A model generated the notes under the pieces. That model was not told where the DNA came from. It did no database searches and saw nothing but the letters and a program-made list of their open reading frames with translations. 64,000 nt of DNA, from contig JAKSLD010000001.1 of the NCBI GenBank assembly GCA_024401395.1, positions 218,301 through 282,300 of the forward strand, given 5' to 3'. This DNA is from Bacteroidales bacterium (GTDB taxonomy: Bacteria > Bacteroidota > Bacteroidia > Bacteroidales > Marinilabiliaceae). Within the stretch, counting starts at the first letter, position 1; each line of letters starts with the position of its first letter. Made by a program: the position numbers and the translations under genes. Shown here one piece after another: positions 62,078 through 64,000 of the stretch.

Positions 62078-63844
62078 TCAGAAAGGATAATCGACAGAAG
62101 AAACACCATTTATAATCGCATCAACTATTGATTTTTCCTTTACTGAACCATCATTTCTGTTAATAGTCTCTCCGCACTCCCACAAGAAAGGCACACAACC
62201 ATTCTGTTTAGCGTATTTTGCCACGCAACCATCAAAATAAGCAACAGATACTTTATGTCTAGCATACTCATCATCAGTCATGCCAAACTTCGACTTACTC
62301 TTTATAGATGCGGCATACTCACCAATAATTACCGGGTAGCCCTTAGAGACATAATTATCAAACATTTTCTTCATCTGCTTCTCAAGATAAGCCTCATCGC
62401 CATAATCACCTGTATTGCGTACATGTCCAGCGATTAAATTATCCTTACCCCAGAACAAAAGGACCTTACCCCAAGACGCATCATCATCCATAATGGTAAA
62501 CTGATAAGGATCATAGTAATGCACCTCCATCAACATATACCCATCACCAGCCGGGTCGGTAGGCAATGTTTGATAATACTCGACCGACGCATTAATATCA
62601 GTGCTTGGGCCCTGAACGATAAGTATACGAGACACATTATTCCCTCCAGTATTTCTGACAGCATCTACAAAAGTCTGCTGATAAGTCCTCATTGTATTAG
62701 TAGTCTCTAAAGACTGCTCACTCTTACTATGATTAGGCTCATTCATACCTGCGAAGAGCAAGCGAGAATCATAATCCTTAAAGTTGACAGCAATTTGCTT
62801 CCAGATATCATGTTGCTTCTTATTGATCTGAGAATTGACAGAAATCGAGATATTATCCTCAAGCCAACCACCATCCCAGTGAGCATTAAGAATGACAAAC
62901 ATATCATTACCTATAGCCATATCAACAACCTGAGTCACACGTTCCATCCAATCGGCCTTAATAGTATTCTCACCATACTCACCTTTACTATCAAGATACT
63001 GGTTCCACGAACAAGGGATTCGAACAGCATTAAATCCAGCATCTTTTAGTCCCTTAATATAAGAATCATTAATCTTAGGCTGTCCCCAAGCTGTTTCTCC
63101 GCCTATAGCCTCAAGAGTATTACCTATATTGATACCTGCAGACATAAGCTTAACTATGTCAACAGCCTTTACAGCAGAAACAGGCACTGTAGAGCCCGCC
63201 TGAGAAACAGCTATAGAAACGACAAGGTCCCCAACGGAAAAAGAGACTGTGGCTGTGCGCTTCGACGGGAAAAAGTTCTCCGATATAGAAACGACATACT
63301 TATACAACCTTCCCTCAATAATAGGTTCAGCAACCTCAACCCACATATCAGAACAAGAAACTATAGGCATAGCGTTAGCTTCAATCGTGTAATGATATTC
63401 AGCACTACTCTCTTGAGCATCTATTGCCGGGACACCAGAAGCGATACGAATCAAAGGAGAAGGAGCCTGCGAGACTAAAATATTCTGATCAAAAGAAGAG
63501 CCGACAGACACATGAACCTCACAAGAACGTACGTCAAAATCAGGATTAGCCTCAACAGATATCAAATAAGTATATCTATACTCCTCTTTAGACTTCAAAG
63601 ATACCTTACACCAATCGGCAGAAACGCTTACAGCAGGAGACTCATCAGAGACAACATAAAACTCAGTTTCCTGAGCAACCCTAGAAAACTCAAAGAAAGC
63701 AGGACGAAGGCTTACTTCCACAGGCATCTGCATTTCAGGCTCTTTAACTCCTGACACACCATCTTCATCCTTACACGAAGCCGTAGCAGACAACAATACA
63801 AGGAAAGAAAAGACAGGCAATAGAAGATATTTAATCATATCCAT
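62078..63844 (-). CDS. BACON-domain GH5 glycanase (endoglucanase-like), surface lipoprotein candidate
   Basis: A 588-residue exported hydrolase. The N-terminal hydrophobic segment ends in SATASC-KDED, a plausible lipobox with Cys24 followed by acidic residues as in surface-exposed Bacteroidetes lipoproteins, although Thr at -3 is not ideal. Two BACON domains follow (about 45-130 and 130-215, each ending VSQA). The GH5 catalytic domain (about 225-585) has acid/base Glu369 (MNEPNHS) and nucleophile Glu509 (VIIGEYAAS), plus NAHWDGGWLED and WECGETI. It probably acts on beta-glucan or mannan. No SusC/D pair is visible on this side of the edge. Confidence 0.93.
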   Translation of the reverse strand: MDMIKYLLLPVFSFLVLLSATASCKDEDGVSGVKEPEMQMPVEVSLRPAFFEFSRVAQETEFYVVSDESPAVSVSADWCKVSLKSKEEYRYTYLISVEANPDFDVRSCEVHVSVGSSFDQNILVSQAPSPLIRIASGVPAIDAQESSAEYHYTIEANAMPIVSCSDMWVEVAEPIIEGRLYKYVVSISENFFPSKRTATVSFSVGDLVVSIAVSQAGSTVPVSAVKAVDIVKLMSAGINIGNTLEAIGGETAWGQPKINDSYIKGLKDAGFNAVRIPCSWNQYLDSKGEYGENTIKADWMERVTQVVDMAIGNDMFVILNAHWDGGWLEDNISISVNSQINKKQHDIWKQIAVNFKDYDSRLLFAGMNEPNHSKSEQSLETTNTMRTYQQTFVDAVRNTGGNNVSRILIVQGPSTDINASVEYYQTLPTDPAGDGYMLMEVHYYDPYQFTIMDDDASWGKVLLFWGKDNLIAGHVRNTGDYGDEAYLEKQMKKMFDNYVSKGYPVIIGEYAASIKSKSKFGMTDDEYARHKVSVAYFDGCVAKYAKQNGCVPFLWECGETINRNDGSVKEKSIVDAIINGVSSVDYPF

Positions 63845-63897
63845 ACTAATAAAACATTAAAACTAACATAAATACTACACGTTAATACAAATGTACT

Positions 63898-63905
63898 ATA
63901 TATTA
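63898..63905 (-). promoter_or_regulatory. -7 box candidate for the GH5 gene
   Basis: Minus-strand TACATTTG, 53 bases before the ATG at 63844; an alternative box is at 63948. Confidence 0.4.
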
Positions 63906-63947
63906 TGTTTATATACACTAAGTATCAATAATAATCTTTTGATGCTG

Positions 63948-63955
63948 CAAAGATA
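63948..63955 (-). promoter_or_regulatory. Second -7 box candidate for the GH5 gene
   Basis: Minus-strand TATCTTTG, giving a leader of about 100 bases. Neither candidate has a clear -33 box. The last 40 bases of the window are GC-richer and unassigned. Confidence 0.45.
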
Positions 63956-64000
63956 TATCACGAAAAAAGAGCGGTGTCCCGATTTGGCGCGATTAGGCGC

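Overview
The window looks like chromosomal DNA of a member of the order Bacteroidales, possibly Prevotellaceae-like. Several things point there. Many genes are preceded by the Bacteroidetes -7 box TAnnTTTG, in places with a TTTG-like -33 box, and Shine-Dalgarno sequences are largely absent. IleRS, Mrp and the DksA-like protein have Bacteroidetes-type sequences. GH97, GH57 and BACON-GH5 enzymes are present, as are reg_prop/Y_Y_Y sensors and KorAB. No phage, integrase, IS transposase or CRISPR array was seen. Most genes are core housekeeping genes.

Layout. 0.2-4.1 kb: folE-mrp, a secreted protein of unknown function and a GSCFA protein. 4.3-11.6 kb: a four-gene glycogen/alpha-glucan operon (debranching enzyme, GT4 synthase-like, GH57, phosphorylase). 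11.8-19.2 kb: ileS, a DksA-like gene, lspA, a radical SAM gene, an alanine dehydrogenase-like gene and tRNA-Ser(UGA). 19.5-24.2 kb: a FtsX-type ABC transporter divergent from a reduced two-component pair. 24.2-31 kb: M23 peptidase, dxr, a propeller sensor fused to a SpoIIE phosphatase, and waaA. 31-37 kb: a 50-codon membrane-protein gene, folB, glnS and a Wza/Wzz export pair. 37-47 kb: GH36, then lon-rsfS-ftsH-priA. 47-58 kb, mostly minus strand: SLC13 transporter, GH97, MFS, TatD, RNase HI, MarC, AlkD, fabF and acpP. 57.5-64 kb: pgk, korAB and a BACON-GH5 lipoprotein.

The most unusual signal is a dispersed non-coding element found ten times. It has an A-tract, a fixed 11-bp head ([C/T]TGCGAGCAAC) and, in exact register, a string of degenerate 11-bp units (typically AAGGGACTTCC or CTTATACTTCC, then CTTATACTAGC). 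Nine copies lie mainly between genes, often just after a terminator or in convergent gaps. One copy forms the first 21 codons of the histidine kinase gene, and another supplies the stop codon of the 50-codon gene. Two copies are followed by tandem TAGGRAT heptamers. I do not recognise this element as a described family.

Other points for a second look: the swapped GXHH signature in IleRS (linked to mupirocin hyper-resistance), a GH57 protein lacking the expected acid/base Asp, an NtrC-like response regulator without its AAA+ domain, the periplasmic propeller-SpoIIE fusion, and an alanine dehydrogenase homologue lacking key motifs.
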